From Streptomyces beihaiensis (GTDB lineage: Bacteria; Actinomycetota; Actinomycetes; Streptomycetales; Streptomycetaceae), in NCBI RefSeq assembly GCF_026274175.1, contig NZ_JAPHNL010000275.1:1-40675 (forward strand): a stretch of DNA of 40,675 nucleotides, in the 5' to 3' direction. The notes beneath the pieces were generated by a model. That model ran no database searches. It was not told where the DNA came from and was given only the letters and a program-made list of their open reading frames with translations. The position numbers were made by a program, and so were the translations under genes. Numbering within the stretch: position 1 is the first letter of the stretch; each line of letters starts with the position of its first letter. Shown in pieces: positions 15,129-26,348 of this stretch.

Positions 15129-15986
15129 GTGGTCAGCAAGGATCAGCGGCAGCGTCAGCTCGCCCGGGAGAAGTTCCTGCGCCAGCAGCAGCGGCGCGAG
15201 GCGGCGCGGCGCAAGGCCCGCATGCGCAACACCGTGATCGCCTCGGTGGTCGCGGTCGCCCTGCTCGGCGCGGGCGGCGCGTACGCCGCCGGGGCCTTCA
15301 AGAGCGACAGCAAGGACAAGACGGACACGGCGGGCGCGAGCGCGACGCCGAGCCCGACGGCCTCCAAGGGCCCCGACCCGTGCGCCAAGCCCGCCGCGGG
15401 CAAGGCGAAGTCGGCGACCTGGAAGAAGGAGCCGGCGATGACGATCGACAAGTCGGCGTCCTACACGATGAAGCTCGCCACGACGTGCGGTGACATCGAC
15501 ATCGCCCTGAAGGCGAAGGCCGCGCCGCACACGGTGAACTCGTTCGACTACCTCGCGGGCAAGGGCTTCTTCGACCACACCAAGTGCCACCGCCTGACCA
15601 CCCAGGGCATCTACGTGCTGCAGTGCGGCGACCCGACGGGCACCGGCCAGGGCGGTCCCGGCTACACGATCCCGGACGAGAACCTGAAGGACTCCTCGCT
15701 GAAGAAGGCGAAGAAGGTCCAGGGCACGCAGCTGTACACGTACCCGGCGGGCACCGTCGCGATGGCCAACACCGGCCAGAAGCACTCCGGCGGCAGCCAG
15801 TTCTTCCTCGTGTACAAGGACAGCGAACTCCCGGCCACCTACACCCCGTTCGGCACCATCTCGGACTCGGGCATGAAGGTCCTGAAGAAGATCGCCAAGG
15901 CGGGTGCGCAGCCCGCGGACCAGACGGGCAACACGGCGCCGAACGCGACCGTGGTGATCAACAAGGCGACGGTGACCAAGTCCTGA
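15129..15986 (+). CDS. Membrane-anchored cyclophilin-type peptidyl-prolyl isomerase
   Basis: Catalyses cis-trans isomerisation of prolyl bonds, probably outside the membrane. The 285-residue protein has a basic cytosolic N-terminus (REKFLRQQQRREAARRKARMR), one membrane helix (about 34-55), a Ser/Ala/Pro-rich linker (to about 85), and a cyclophilin domain. Active-site residues are visible: the catalytic Arg in CHRLTTQG, Gln in VLQCGDPTGTGQGGPGY, and SQFFLVY. The tryptophan of the cyclosporin site is not obvious. The start is a GTG at 15129 with GAGGAG about 10 nt upstream. It is divergent from the metallo-hydrolase and 154 nt ahead of the DUF349 gene. Confidence 0.92.
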   Translation: MVSKDQRQRQLAREKFLRQQQRREAARRKARMRNTVIASVVAVALLGAGGAYAAGAFKSDSKDKTDTAGASATPSPTASKGPDPCAKPAAGKAKSATWKKEPAMTIDKSASYTMKLATTCGDIDIALKAKAAPHTVNSFDYLAGKGFFDHTKCHRLTTQGIYVLQCGDPTGTGQGGPGYTIPDENLKDSSLKKAKKVQGTQLYTYPAGTVAMANTGQKHSGGSQFFLVYKDSELPATYTPFGTISDSGMKVLKKIAKAGAQPADQTGNTAPNATVVINKATVTKS

Positions 15987-16038
15987 CGTCGTGCCCCGCT
16001 GTGACCCGTAGAACGCCAAATTTCGGTCGCGCTGGATG

Positions 16039-16068
16039 CGGACAGCCGCGCCGCCGGTCGCCTATGTT
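16039..16068 (+). promoter_or_regulatory. Promoter and leader hairpin of the DUF349 gene
   Basis: The -35 CGGACA (16039-16044) and -10 TATGTT (16063-16068) are spaced by 18 nt and predict a start near 16075 and a leader of about 66 nt. The leader carries a 6-bp hairpin CGGGGG/CCCCCG (16096-16101 with 16111-16116) just ahead of the ribosome-binding site. Confidence 0.5.
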
Positions 16069-16140
16069 GGCGGTGACGAAACTGTGGACGATGTCCGGGG
16101 GCCCACGAGTCCCCCGCAGGCATCATGTGGAGGAGGCGCT

Positions 16141-17373
16141 GTGAGCAGCGACCCGTGGGGCCGTGTCGACGAGACGGGCACCGTGTACGTGCGTAACGCC
16201 GACGGCACCGAGCGTGAAGTCGGCTCCTGGAAGGCCGGTTCCCCTGACGAGGCGCTGGCCTACTTCAAGCGCAAGTACGACGGTCTGGTCGTCGAGATCG
16301 GGCTCCTCGAGCGCCGGGTGCGGACGACGGACCTGTCGTCCAAGGACGCCATGACGGCGATCGGTCACCTGCGTGACCAGGTGACGGACGCGCACGCCGT
16401 CGGGGATCTGGACGCGCTCGTCAAGCGGCTCGACAAGCTGGTGGAGACCGTCGAGTCGCGCCGCGAGGAGCGCAAGGCCCAGAAGGCCAAGCAGACCGAC
16501 GAGGCGCGGCACGCCAAGGAGGCGCTGGTCGCCGAGGCGGAGGAACTCGCCGGGTCCGAGCAGTGGCGGGCGGCCGGTGAGCGGCTGCGTGCCCTGGTGG
16601 ACACCTGGAAGGGTCTGCCTCGCCTGGACCGCAAGTCGGACGACGAGCTGTGGCATCGCTTCTCGCATGCCCGCTCGGCGTTCTCCAAGCGCCGCAAGGC
16701 CCACTTCGCCGCGCTCGACGCGCAGCGCGAGGAGGCCCGCAAGGCCAAGGAGAAGCTGGTCGCCGAGGCGCAGGAGTTGCAGAACTCGACGGACTGGGGC
16801 GCCACCGCGGCCCGTTACCGCGAGCTGATGACCGAGTGGAAGGCCGCGGGCCGCGCCCAGCGCGAGCACGAGGACGACCTGTGGAACCGCTTCCGCGGCG
16901 CCCAGGACGTGTTCTTCGCGGCGCGCGGCGAGGTCTTCGCGGAGCGTGACGCGGAGCAGTCGGAGAACCTGAAGCTCAAGGAGGAGCTGGCCGAGGAGGC
17001 CGAGAAGCTCCTTCCGGTCGGGGACCTGAAGGCGGCGCGTTCCGCCTTCCGCTCGATCAATGAGCGGTGGGAGGCGATCGGCCATGTGCCGCGCGACGCC
17101 CGGCCGAAGGTCGAGGGCCGGATGCACGCGGTGGAGCGCGCCATCCAGGACGCCGAGGAGGCCGAGTGGCGCCGGACGAACCCGGAGGCACGCGCGCGTG
17201 CGGCGGGTCTGACCGGTCAGCTGCAGGCGGCCGTCGACAAGCTCAAGGGGCAGGTCGAACAGGCCCGCGCCCAGGGCAACAACGCGAAGGCCGACAAGCT
17301 CCAGCGCGAGCTGGACGGTCGGCAGGCGCTGCTCGACCAGGCCCTCAAGGGGCTTGAGGAGTTCGGCGGCTGA
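16141..17373 (+). CDS. DUF349-domain protein
   Basis: A 410-residue, highly charged, mostly helical cytosolic protein of unknown function. Repeated units with the DUF349 signature W..L......K.D.ELW.RF..A...F..R are visible around residues 158-190 (DTWKGLPRLDRKSDDELWHRF), 235-262 (EWKAAGRAQREHEDDLWNRF) and 307-330 (RWEAIGHVPRD). The C-terminus is a coiled-coil-like segment (AAVDKLKGQVEQARAQGNN). The start is a GTG at 16141 with a strong GGAGGAGG upstream. It is convergent with relA across a 75-nt gap filled by a large hairpin. The relA neighbourhood is conserved in Streptomyces, but a link to stringent response is only suggestive. Confidence 0.88.
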   Translation: MSSDPWGRVDETGTVYVRNADGTEREVGSWKAGSPDEALAYFKRKYDGLVVEIGLLERRVRTTDLSSKDAMTAIGHLRDQVTDAHAVGDLDALVKRLDKLVETVESRREERKAQKAKQTDEARHAKEALVAEAEELAGSEQWRAAGERLRALVDTWKGLPRLDRKSDDELWHRFSHARSAFSKRRKAHFAALDAQREEARKAKEKLVAEAQELQNSTDWGATAARYRELMTEWKAAGRAQREHEDDLWNRFRGAQDVFFAARGEVFAERDAEQSENLKLKEELAEEAEKLLPVGDLKAARSAFRSINERWEAIGHVPRDARPKVEGRMHAVERAIQDAEEAEWRRTNPEARARAAGLTGQLQAAVDKLKGQVEQARAQGNNAKADKLQRELDGRQALLDQALKGLEEFGG

Positions 17374-17384
17374 AGCCACCACTC

Positions 17385-17436
17385 CGTACGTGAAGGGGGC
17401 CCGGTACCTGTTCGGTGCCGGCCCCCTTCACGTACG
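17385..17436. terminator. Bidirectional terminator between the DUF349 gene and relA
   Basis: An exceptionally long hairpin: a 15-bp perfect stem (17385-17399 with 17422-17436), one bulged C, an 8-bp stem with one G-U pair (17401-17408 with 17414-17421) and a 5-nt loop. It is placed symmetrically between two converging stop codons, 11 and 12 nt away. Confidence 0.85.
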
Positions 17437-17448
17437 TGTGCGCGGTGC

Positions 17449-20028
<2,580 letters not shown>

Positions 20029-20077
20029 CGGCGCTCCTCGTGCGCGTCGGGTCCCCCGTTCAGGTCCCGGAAAGCCC

Positions 20078-20083
20078 ATGGTA
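20078..20083 (-). promoter_or_regulatory. Candidate -10 for relA
   Basis: The minus strand reads TACCAT about 50 nt upstream of the TTG start, downstream of the apt terminator hairpin. No convincing -35 is visible. Its presence fits relA having its own promoter besides read-through from apt. Confidence 0.3.
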
Positions 20084-20140
20084 GCGATCCATGCCCGCCG
20101 CTCGCCTCCGACCGGTGGGACGCTCTCGTACCAGGAGCAA

Positions 20141-20178
20141 CGCGGGAGGCGGGCGGCGGATTCCGCCGGGCTCCCGCG
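20141..20178 (-). terminator. Two-tier hairpin after apt
   Basis: The outer 8-bp stem CGCGGGAG/CTCCCGCG (20141-20148 with 20171-20178) encloses an inner 6-bp stem CGGCGG/CCGCCG with a 3-nt loop. It starts 7 nt past the apt stop, so it probably attenuates transcription into relA. Confidence 0.65.
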
Positions 20179-20184
20179 ACGGGC

Positions 20185-20724
20185 TCAGACGACGAGAAGC
20201 GAGTCCAGCGGGGCACCCTCCAGCGCCGTGAGCAGGCGGTCGCGGCCGGGCAGGAAGCCCAGTTCCATCAGCACGGCGACGCCCGCGACCTCGGCTCCGG
20301 CGCGGCGCACCAGGTGGAGGGCTGCCTCGGCGGTGCCCCCGGTGGCCAGGACGTCGTCGATGACCATGACCCGGTCGTCGGCGACCAGGTCCTCGGCGTG
20401 CACCTCGATCTCGGCGGAGCCGTACTCAAGGTCGTAGGACTGGCTGAGCGTGGCGCCGGGGAGCTTGCCCGCCTTGCGTACGGGGATGAATCCCAGGCCC
20501 GCGCGGACGGCGACGGGGGCGCCGAGGATGAACCCGCGCGCCTCCAGGCCGACGACCTTGGTGGCGCCGCGGCGCACGCAGAGGTCGGCGAGCGTGTCCG
20601 TGAGGACGGTGAAGGCCGACGGGTCGGCGAGGAGCGGGGTGATGTCCTTGAAGAGGACGCCGGGCTCCGGGTAGTCCGGAACATCGCGGATACGGCTGAG
20701 GAGCAGCTCCTTGATGTCGGTCAT
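20185..20724 (-). CDS. apt: Adenine phosphoribosyltransferase
   Basis: Salvages adenine to AMP with PRPP. The 179-residue protein has the type I PRTase fold, with the PRPP-binding loop VMVIDDVLATGGT (119-131), the conserved YPEPGVLFKDITPLL segment (about 18-32) and the flexible hood RKAGKLPG. The ATG at 20724 has GAGG about 9 nt upstream; the frame extends further upstream without homology. It lies between secF and relA, the usual order in Streptomyces. A hairpin follows it and another precedes it, so it may be transcribed alone from the TAGGGT -10 candidate at 20786-20781. Confidence 0.96.
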   Translation of the reverse strand: MTDIKELLLSRIRDVPDYPEPGVLFKDITPLLADPSAFTVLTDTLADLCVRRGATKVVGLEARGFILGAPVAVRAGLGFIPVRKAGKLPGATLSQSYDLEYGSAEIEVHAEDLVADDRVMVIDDVLATGGTAEAALHLVRRAGAEVAGVAVLMELGFLPGRDRLLTALEGAPLDSLLVV

Positions 20725-20780
20725 GTCTGCACCTCGGGAATCGGTGATCGTGCTGGTCAGGGGCGTGCGCGCAGTCGACA

Positions 20781-20786
20781 ACCCTA
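20781..20786 (-). promoter_or_regulatory. Candidate -10 for apt
   Basis: The minus strand reads TAGGGT, predicting a start near 20774 and a leader of about 50 nt. It is positioned after the secF terminator hairpin. The -35 is not recognisable. Confidence 0.35.
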
Positions 20787-20812
20787 GCAGCGGCGCCGGG
20801 CCGGGCACGACG

Positions 20813-20846
20813 CGGGCGCCAGGGCCTCGACGGCTCCTGGCGCCCG
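20813..20846 (-). terminator. Hairpin terminator after secF
   Basis: A perfect 11-bp stem CGGGCGCCAGG/CCTGGCGCCCG with a 12-nt loop lies 37 nt past the secF stop. It should end the yajC-secD-secF transcript. Confidence 0.75.
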
Positions 20847-20883
20847 GTGTGCGCGGCGGTCGCGGATCAGCCGGAGGCGCGGA

Positions 20884-22011
20884 TCAGCGGCGCTTGCCGG
20901 AGGGGCGGCCGCGGCCGCGGTTGCGGGCCGGCTGGTTGCGCGGTCCCGCGCCCGCGGGGGCGGCGGAGTCCTCCGGCACGTCGTCGCCCGTCTGCGGGGC
21001 GTCCGGCTGGTGGCCGAGCACGGCGGCCGTCTCGGCCTGGGCCGCGGCGGCGGCGCGCTTGGCGAGCACCCGCTTCTTGAGCGCCCTCATCTTCGGCTCG
21101 CGCTCCTTGAGGTCGGCGACCAGCGGCGTGGCGATGAAGATCGACGAGTACGCACCGGCGGCCAGGCCGACGAAGAGCGAGAGCGAGATGTCGTTCAGCA
21201 TGCCGGCGCCGAGGAAGCCGCCGCCGATGAAGAGCAGACCGGCCACGGGCAGCAGCGCCACCACGGTGGTGTTGATCGACCGGACCAGGGTGGAGTTGAT
21301 CGACTTGTTGGCGATCTCGCTGTAGGTCCAGCGGGTCTGCTTCTCGATGCCCTTCGACTGCTCCTTGAGCGAGTCGAAGACGACGACCGTGTCGTACAGC
21401 GAGTAACCGAGGATGGTGAGCAGACCGATCACCGTGCCCGGCGTGACCTCGAAGCCCACCAGGGCGTAGATCCCGACGGTGATGGTGATGTCGTGGATGA
21501 GCGCGACGAGCGCGGCGACCGCCATCCGCCATTCGAACGCGATGGCCAGGTAGATCACCACGAGGATCATGAAGATCGCCAAGCCCTGCCACGCCTTGTT
21601 GGCGATCGTCTGACCCCAGCTGGGGCCGACCAGGTCGGCGTTGATGTCGTCGGCCTTGACGCCCATGTCCTTGGACAGGGCGTCCTTGACCTTGTCCGAC
21701 TGGCTGGTGTCGAGCCCGGCGACCTGGATGCGCAGGGCGCCGGTGCCGAGCTTCTGGACGACGGCGTCGTGGCCCGACGCGTCCGTGGCGTACTTCTCCG
21801 CCTGGTGCACCGAGACGCTGGTCTTGGGCGTCGTGAAGACGGCGCCGCCCTGGAACTCGATGCCCTGGTTCAGCCCCCGCACCGCCAGGCCGACGATGGC
21901 CGTGATGGTGATCAGGATCGAGATGCCGTACCAGATCTTGCGCTTGGCGATGAAGTCGTAGCCGACCTCACCGCGGTAGAGCTTGGCGCCGAAATGGCCG
22001 AGCTTCGACAT
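20884..22011 (-). CDS. secF: Protein-export membrane protein SecF
   Basis: With SecD it uses proton-motive force to pull exported proteins across the membrane. The 375-residue protein has six membrane helices, the first at about 27-45, followed by the SecF signature GLNQGIEFQGGAVF. The SecD/F membrane blocks are visible (VGFEVTPGTVIGLLTILGYSLYDTVVVFD and the IANKSINSTLVRSINTT stretch). A hydrophilic basic C-terminal tail from about residue 305 is longer than in E. coli. The ATG lies 1 nt after the secD stop, so translation is coupled. Confidence 0.96.
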   Translation of the reverse strand: MSKLGHFGAKLYRGEVGYDFIAKRKIWYGISILITITAIVGLAVRGLNQGIEFQGGAVFTTPKTSVSVHQAEKYATDASGHDAVVQKLGTGALRIQVAGLDTSQSDKVKDALSKDMGVKADDINADLVGPSWGQTIANKAWQGLAIFMILVVIYLAIAFEWRMAVAALVALIHDITITVGIYALVGFEVTPGTVIGLLTILGYSLYDTVVVFDSLKEQSKGIEKQTRWTYSEIANKSINSTLVRSINTTVVALLPVAGLLFIGGGFLGAGMLNDISLSLFVGLAAGAYSSIFIATPLVADLKEREPKMRALKKRVLAKRAAAAAQAETAAVLGHQPDAPQTGDDVPEDSAAPAGAGPRNQPARNRGRGRPSGKRR

Positions 22012-22012
22012 C

Positions 22013-23791
22013 TCAGGCCTCCTTCGGGTCGACGGGGCCGGCGGCGGGGGTGCTGGCGCGGCGGGAACGGCGCAGCGGCGGCTTGGCGCCCAGGCGCTTG
22101 GGGTCGAGCCCCGACCACTTGTGTCCGCTGGTGAAGAACTTCTTCCGGGCCAGGATCGTCATCAGCGGCTTCGTGAAGAGGAAGACCACGACGACGTCGA
22201 GCACGGTGGTCAGGCCGAGCGTGAACGCGAAGCCCTGCACCTTGCCGACGGTCACGACGTACAGCACCGCGGCCGCGAGGAACGACACGAAGTCGGAGAC
22301 GAGGATGGTGCGCCGGGCGCGCGGCCAGGCACGTGCCACGGCGGGCTGCACCGAGCGGCCCTCGCGGATCTCGTCTCTGATCCGTTCGAAGAAGACGATG
22401 AACGAGTCCGCTGTGATACCGATGGCGACGATCGCACCGGAGACGGCCGGCAGGTTCAGCGCGAAGCCGATGGCCGGGCCGAGCAGCGTCATGATCGTGT
22501 AGGTGAGGACCGCGGAGGTCAGCAGCGAGGCGATGGCGATGAGCGACAGGCCCCGGTAGTAGACCACCAGGTAGATGATGACCAGCGCCAGGCCGATGGC
22601 GCCGGCGATCAGGCCCGCGTCCAGCTGCTCGCCACCGAGCTCGGGGGTCACCGAGGTGACGCTCTGCTCGTGGAAGGTGAGCGGCAGGGCGCCGTACGAC
22701 AGCACGTTGGCCAGGTCCTGCGCGGACTGCTGGGTGAAGCTGCCGGAGATCTCTGCGTTGGCGCTGAGCGTCTCGCTGACGCTGGGGGCGGAGACCACGT
22801 CGCCGTCGAGCACGATGGCGAACCGGTTCATCGGGTCCTGCTGCGACTTCAGCTTGGTCGTCGTCGCGGCGAACTTCTTGGAGCCGGAGCCGGTGAAGTC
22901 CATGTTGACGACCCACTGGCCGGACTGCTGGTTGATGACCGCCTGGGCCTTCTTGACGTCCTTGCCGTTCACCTCGGAGGGGCCGAGGATGTACTTCTCC
23001 CACTGGCCCTGCGAGTTCTTGCCGCAGGCCACGATGGTGTCGGTGGGCTTGGTGCCCTCGTTGACCCTGGTACGGGCGGCCTGGTCCGTGCAGTCGAGGT
23101 CCGTGAACTTCTTCTCCAGGGCCGACGTCTGCGCGCTGCCCGCGCTGCTGCTCGCCGACGGGGTCGGCGACGTGCTCGGGGACGCCTTGCCGCCACCGCT
23201 CGCGGAGGCGCTGGGCTTCGCGTCGGCCTTGAGGGCGTCGGTGACGGCCCGGCCCTGCGAGGTCGGGGACGCGGTCGTGGACGGCTTGGCCGAGGAGGAC
23301 GCCTTGTCCGTGGCCTTGCCGCCGGCCTTGCCGCTGGAGGAGGCGCTCGGGGACGGGCTCGCCGTGGACTTCCCGGAGGGCGCGCCGGCGGCGACCGTGA
23401 GGACGGGCCGGAAGTAGAGCTGCGCGGTCGTACCGACCTGCTCGCGCGCCTGCTTCTCGTTGGTGCCCCGGGGAATGTTGACGATGATGTTCCGGTTGCC
23501 CTGCGTCTGGACCTCGGACTCGGACACACCCATGCCGTTGACACGGCGCTCGATGATGTCCGCCGCCGTGTTCATGTTGGTCTTGTTGATCGCGTTGGGC
23601 TTGCCCGGCTCGTTCTGGGCGGCCAGCGTGATGCTGGTGCCGCCCGCGAGGTCGATGCCGAGGCGCGGCGTGAACGACTTGGCGCCGAACATGCCGGCGA
23701 CAAGGGCCACGACGATGATCGCGATCAGCGCCAGAGCGCGCCCCGGCTTGCTCTGGGCACCTGCCCCTCGGCTCCTTCTAGGTGCTGCCAC
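22013..23791 (-). CDS. secD: Protein-export membrane protein SecD
   Basis: The partner of SecF in the SecDF-YajC complex. The 592-residue protein has membrane helix 1 (18-36), the signature PRLGIDLAGGTSITL (42-56), the P1 extracytoplasmic region, and five further helices with conserved GALPL and GITADSFIVFFERIRDE motifs. Residues about 136-222 are a Ser/Ala/Pro/Lys low-complexity insertion inside P1, followed by two cysteines (C234, C256) that could form an extracellular disulfide. The GTG at 23791 was chosen for its GAGGGAG upstream; ATGs at 23812 and further upstream are alternatives. It is 140 nt from yajC, probably in the same operon. Confidence 0.95.
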   Translation of the reverse strand: MAAPRRSRGAGAQSKPGRALALIAIIVVALVAGMFGAKSFTPRLGIDLAGGTSITLAAQNEPGKPNAINKTNMNTAADIIERRVNGMGVSESEVQTQGNRNIIVNIPRGTNEKQAREQVGTTAQLYFRPVLTVAAGAPSGKSTASPSPSASSSGKAGGKATDKASSSAKPSTTASPTSQGRAVTDALKADAKPSASASGGGKASPSTSPTPSASSSAGSAQTSALEKKFTDLDCTDQAARTRVNEGTKPTDTIVACGKNSQGQWEKYILGPSEVNGKDVKKAQAVINQQSGQWVVNMDFTGSGSKKFAATTTKLKSQQDPMNRFAIVLDGDVVSAPSVSETLSANAEISGSFTQQSAQDLANVLSYGALPLTFHEQSVTSVTPELGGEQLDAGLIAGAIGLALVIIYLVVYYRGLSLIAIASLLTSAVLTYTIMTLLGPAIGFALNLPAVSGAIVAIGITADSFIVFFERIRDEIREGRSVQPAVARAWPRARRTILVSDFVSFLAAAVLYVVTVGKVQGFAFTLGLTTVLDVVVVFLFTKPLMTILARKKFFTSGHKWSGLDPKRLGAKPPLRRSRRASTPAAGPVDPKEA

Positions 23792-23894
23792 CTTCTCGTA
23801 CTCCCTCTCCATCCGTCCGGCATCGGGGATGCGTGCGCGGACGGCCATGAAATGGATGAGACACCACGCGGGTCGCGCGCGGCCCCCGGCCCGC

Positions 23895-23914
23895 GGGGGC
23901 ACGAGCGGGCCCCC
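23895..23914. terminator. Hairpin between yajC and secD
   Basis: A 6-bp stem GGGGGC/GCCCCC with an 8-nt loop, extendable by neighbouring G/C runs, lies 17 nt past the yajC stop. It could attenuate transcription into secD. No U-tract is present. Confidence 0.35.
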
Positions 23915-23931
23915 ACGACCGCCGGATGCGA

Positions 23932-24423
23932 CTACTTGGCGTCGGACTCGCCGTCGTCGGTCTTCTTCGGCTCGGCGTCGTCGGCCTTGTCGGCCTCGGC
24001 GGGCTTGTCGGCCTCGGCGGCCTCGTCCTTCTTGCCGAGGTCGACGCGCGAGTCGTCACCGGCGGTGGTCTCGTCGGTCTCGGTGAGGGAGGACGCGTCG
24101 TCCGGCACGACGGCGTCGGTCAGCTCGTCGTCCGAGGACTCCGGGCCGTGCACGATGCGGTTGTACTCTTCGTCGGTCAGCACGGCGCCGATCGAGTTCT
24201 TGGCGAACATGAGGTGGACGCCGGGGCCGGCGTCGAGGAGGACGGTGTCCTCGTTGACCTCCTTGACCGTGGCGTACATGCCCCCGATCGTGCGGACGCC
24301 GGAACCGGGCTGCATCTCATTGCGCATCTGCGCGGCCTGCTGCTGCTTCCTCTTGGCAGACCGGGTCATCAGGAACATGGCCCCGATGAGCACAATGAAC
24401 GGGAGGAGGGTCACGAGACTCAC
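23932..24423 (-). CDS. yajC: Preprotein translocase accessory subunit YajC
   Basis: A small membrane partner of SecDF. The 163-residue protein has one N-terminal helix (about 2-20, LVTLLPFIVLIGAMFLMTRS), then a YajC core with RNEMQPGSGVRTIGGMYATV. A long acidic tail rich in Asp/Glu/Ala/Lys (about 100-163) is much longer than the 110-residue E. coli protein. The start is a GTG at 24423 with GGAAG about 10 nt upstream; a second GTG three codons on is possible. It is the first gene of yajC-secD-secF and has a clear promoter at 24511-24540. Confidence 0.94.
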   Translation of the reverse strand: MSLVTLLPFIVLIGAMFLMTRSAKRKQQQAAQMRNEMQPGSGVRTIGGMYATVKEVNEDTVLLDAGPGVHLMFAKNSIGAVLTDEEYNRIVHGPESSDDELTDAVVPDDASSLTETDETTAGDDSRVDLGKKDEAAEADKPAEADKADDAEPKKTDDGESDAK

Positions 24424-24510
24424 GGGTGGGAACTTCCTTCAGGCGACCGCGCGGGAGTGCGGCCTGGTCGGTTTGGGGGTTGCGGTCGTCGATAAGGACG
24501 ACGTCGGCGG

Positions 24511-24540
24511 AGTCTAAGCGAGTCCGCACTCTGGGAACAA
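24511..24540 (-). promoter_or_regulatory. Promoter of yajC-secD-secF
   Basis: On the minus strand a -35 TTGTTC (24540-24535) and -10 TAGACT (24516-24511) are spaced by exactly 18 nt. It is the best sigma-70 match in the window. Initiation is predicted near 24504, giving a leader of about 80 nt. Confidence 0.65.
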
Positions 24541-24587
24541 CGCCCAGCATGGCACTGAGGTTCCAGCCCCGGCGAGTACGCGCGCCG

Positions 24588-25664
24588 TCACGCGCCGAAC
24601 AGGCCCTGCTGTCCACCGCCCCCCGGTGCCGCCTGGGGGCGGGTGAGGCCCAGGTGGTCCCATGCGGCGGGGGTGGCGACCCGGCCCCTGGGAGTCCTGG
24701 CCAGCAGGCCCTCGCGGACCAGGAACGGCTCGGCCACCTCCTCGACCGTCTCCCGCTCCTCCCCCACGGCCACGGCCAGCGTGGACAGGCCCACCGGGCC
24801 GCCGCCGAACAGCTTGAGCAGCGCTTCGAGGACCGCGCGGTCGAGACGGTCCAGGCCACGGCCGTCCACCTCGTACACCCCGAGCGCGGCCGCGGCGATG
24901 TCACGGGTGATCTCACCGTCGGCCTTGACCTGCGCATAGTCGCGTACGCGGCGCAGCAGACGGTTGGCGATACGGGGCGTGCCGCGCGAGCGCCCGGCGA
25001 TCTCCGCGGCCCCGGCCGTGTCGATCGCCACGTCGAGCAGATGCGCGGAGCGGTGGATCACCCGCTCCAGTTCGGCGGGCTCGTAGAACTCCATGTGCGC
25101 GGTGAAGCCGAAGCGGTCGCGCAGCGGGGGCGGCAGCAGACCCGCGCGCGTGGTGGCGCCGACGAGCGTGAAGGGCGGCAGTTCGAGCGGGATGGCGGTG
25201 GCGCCGGGGCCCTTGCCGACGATGACGTCGACGCGGAAGTCCTCCATCGCCATGTAGAGCATTTCCTCGGCCGGCCGGGACATCCGGTGGATCTCGTCGA
25301 GGAAGAGGACCTCGCCCTCCTGGAGGGAGGAGAGGATCGCGGCGAGGTCGCCCGCGTGCTGGATGGCCGGGCCGCTGGTGATCCGGATCGGCGCGCTCAT
25401 CTCCGCGGCGATGATCATGGAGAGGGTGGTCTTGCCGAGACCCGGGGCGCCGGACAGCAGGACGTGGTCGGCGGTGGCCCCGCGCGCGCGTGCCGCACGC
25501 AGCACCAGGTCGAGCTGTTCCCTGACCTTCTCCTGGCCGATGAACTCGTCCAGCTCCTTGGGGCGCAGGGCCGCTTCCACGGCCTGGTCCTCACGGTCGG
25601 CGGAGGCACCGACGAGCCGGTCGGGCCCCGGTGCGGCGGCGTCGGTCGTCTCGTCCCAGTTCAT
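24588..25664 (-). CDS. ruvB: Holliday junction branch-migration motor RuvB
   Basis: An AAA+ hexameric motor driving Holliday junction migration with RuvA. The 358-residue protein has Walker A GAPGLGKT (72-79), Walker [11 protein letters not shown], sensor 1 and arginine-finger region [18 protein letters not shown], and a C-terminal winged helix ([31 protein letters not shown]-type region). The ATG at 25664 precedes a 25-residue variable leader before the conserved core ([13 protein letters not shown]). It lies 72 nt after ruvA. Three copies of an 8-nt direct repeat occupy the gap. Confidence 0.97.
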   Translation of the reverse strand: MNWDETTDAAAPGPDRLVGASADREDQAVEAALRPKELDEFIGQEKVREQLDLVLRAARARGATADHVLLSGAPGLGKTTLSMIIAAEMSAPIRITSGPAIQHAGDLAAILSSLQEGEVLFLDEIHRMSRPAEEMLYMAMEDFRVDVIVGKGPGATAIPLELPPFTLVGATTRAGLLPPPLRDRFGFTAHMEFYEPAELERVIHRSAHLLDVAIDTAGAAEIAGRSRGTPRIANRLLRRVRDYAQVKADGEITRDIAAAALGVYEVDGRGLDRLDRAVLEALLKLFGGGPVGLSTLAVAVGEERETVEEVAEPFLVREGLLARTPRGRVATPAAWDHLGLTRPQAAPGGGGQQGLFGA

Positions 25665-25736
25665 GCGGTGTGCCTCGCGTTACGGGTGGGCGGTCTGCGG
25701 ATCTGCGGGTCTGCGGGCTCGGGCCCGGTGCGGTGG

Positions 25737-26348
25737 CTAGCGGGTGCGGTTGAGCGTCTGCAGGGCCGCCTTCAACAGCTGCCCGACCTGCGGGGTGCCG
25801 CCGGCGGACTCGGCCTGCGGGGCCACCGCGGCGACCGCCTCGTCGGCCTCGCGGGTCGCGTAGCCCAGGCCGATGAGGGCGGCGTGCAGCTGCTCCCGCC
25901 AGCCGGTGGTGACAGCGGTGCCGATCGCGGGGCCGGCGGCACCGACGGGCTCGCCGAGGCGGTCCTTGAGCTCCAGGAGGAGCTTCTGGGCGCCCTTCTT
26001 GCCGATGCCGGGGACGGCGGTGAGGGACTTCTCGTCCCCGGTGGAGACGGCTCTGCGCAGCGCGTCGGGGCTGTGCACGGCGAGCATGGCCTGGGCGAGG
26101 CGGGGGCCGACGCCGCTGGCCGTCTGGAGCAGCTCGAACGTCTGGCGCTCGTCGTCGTCGGCGAAGCCGTACAGGGTGAGCGAGTCCTCGCGGACGACCA
26201 GGGAAGTGGCGAGCTTGGCCTGCTGGCCGACCCGGAGCGTGGACAGCGTGTTCGGCGTGCACTGGACAGCCATGCCGACGCCGCCGACCTCCACCACCGC
26301 GGCGTCCGGGGCGAGGGCGGCGACGGGGCCGCTGACGAAGGCGATCAT
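25737..26348 (-). CDS. ruvA: Holliday junction DNA-binding protein RuvA
   Basis: A tetrameric junction-binding subunit that recruits RuvB. The 203-residue protein has an N-terminal OB domain ([22 protein letters not shown]), two helix-hairpin-helix motifs ([17 protein letters not shown] and [21 protein letters not shown]), a flexible linker and domain III ([15 protein letters not shown]). The start ATG overlaps the ruvC TGA by 4 nt (ATGA), the usual coupling. Confidence 0.97.
   Translation of the reverse strand: MIAFVSGPVAALAPDAAVVEVGGVGMAVQCTPNTLSTLRVGQQAKLATSLVVREDSLTLYGFADDDERQTFELLQTASGVGPRLAQAMLAVHSPDALRRAVSTGDEKSLTAVPGIGKKGAQKLLLELKDRLGEPVGAAGPAIGTAVTTGWREQLHAALIGLGYATREADEAVAAVAPQAESAGGTPQVGQLLKAALQTLNRTR

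Noticed and set aside
25694-25717. Three tandem copies of an 8-nt repeat (TCTGCGGA/G) between ruvA and ruvB
   Set aside because: Short and imperfect; replication slippage in GC-rich spacer DNA is the simplest explanation.
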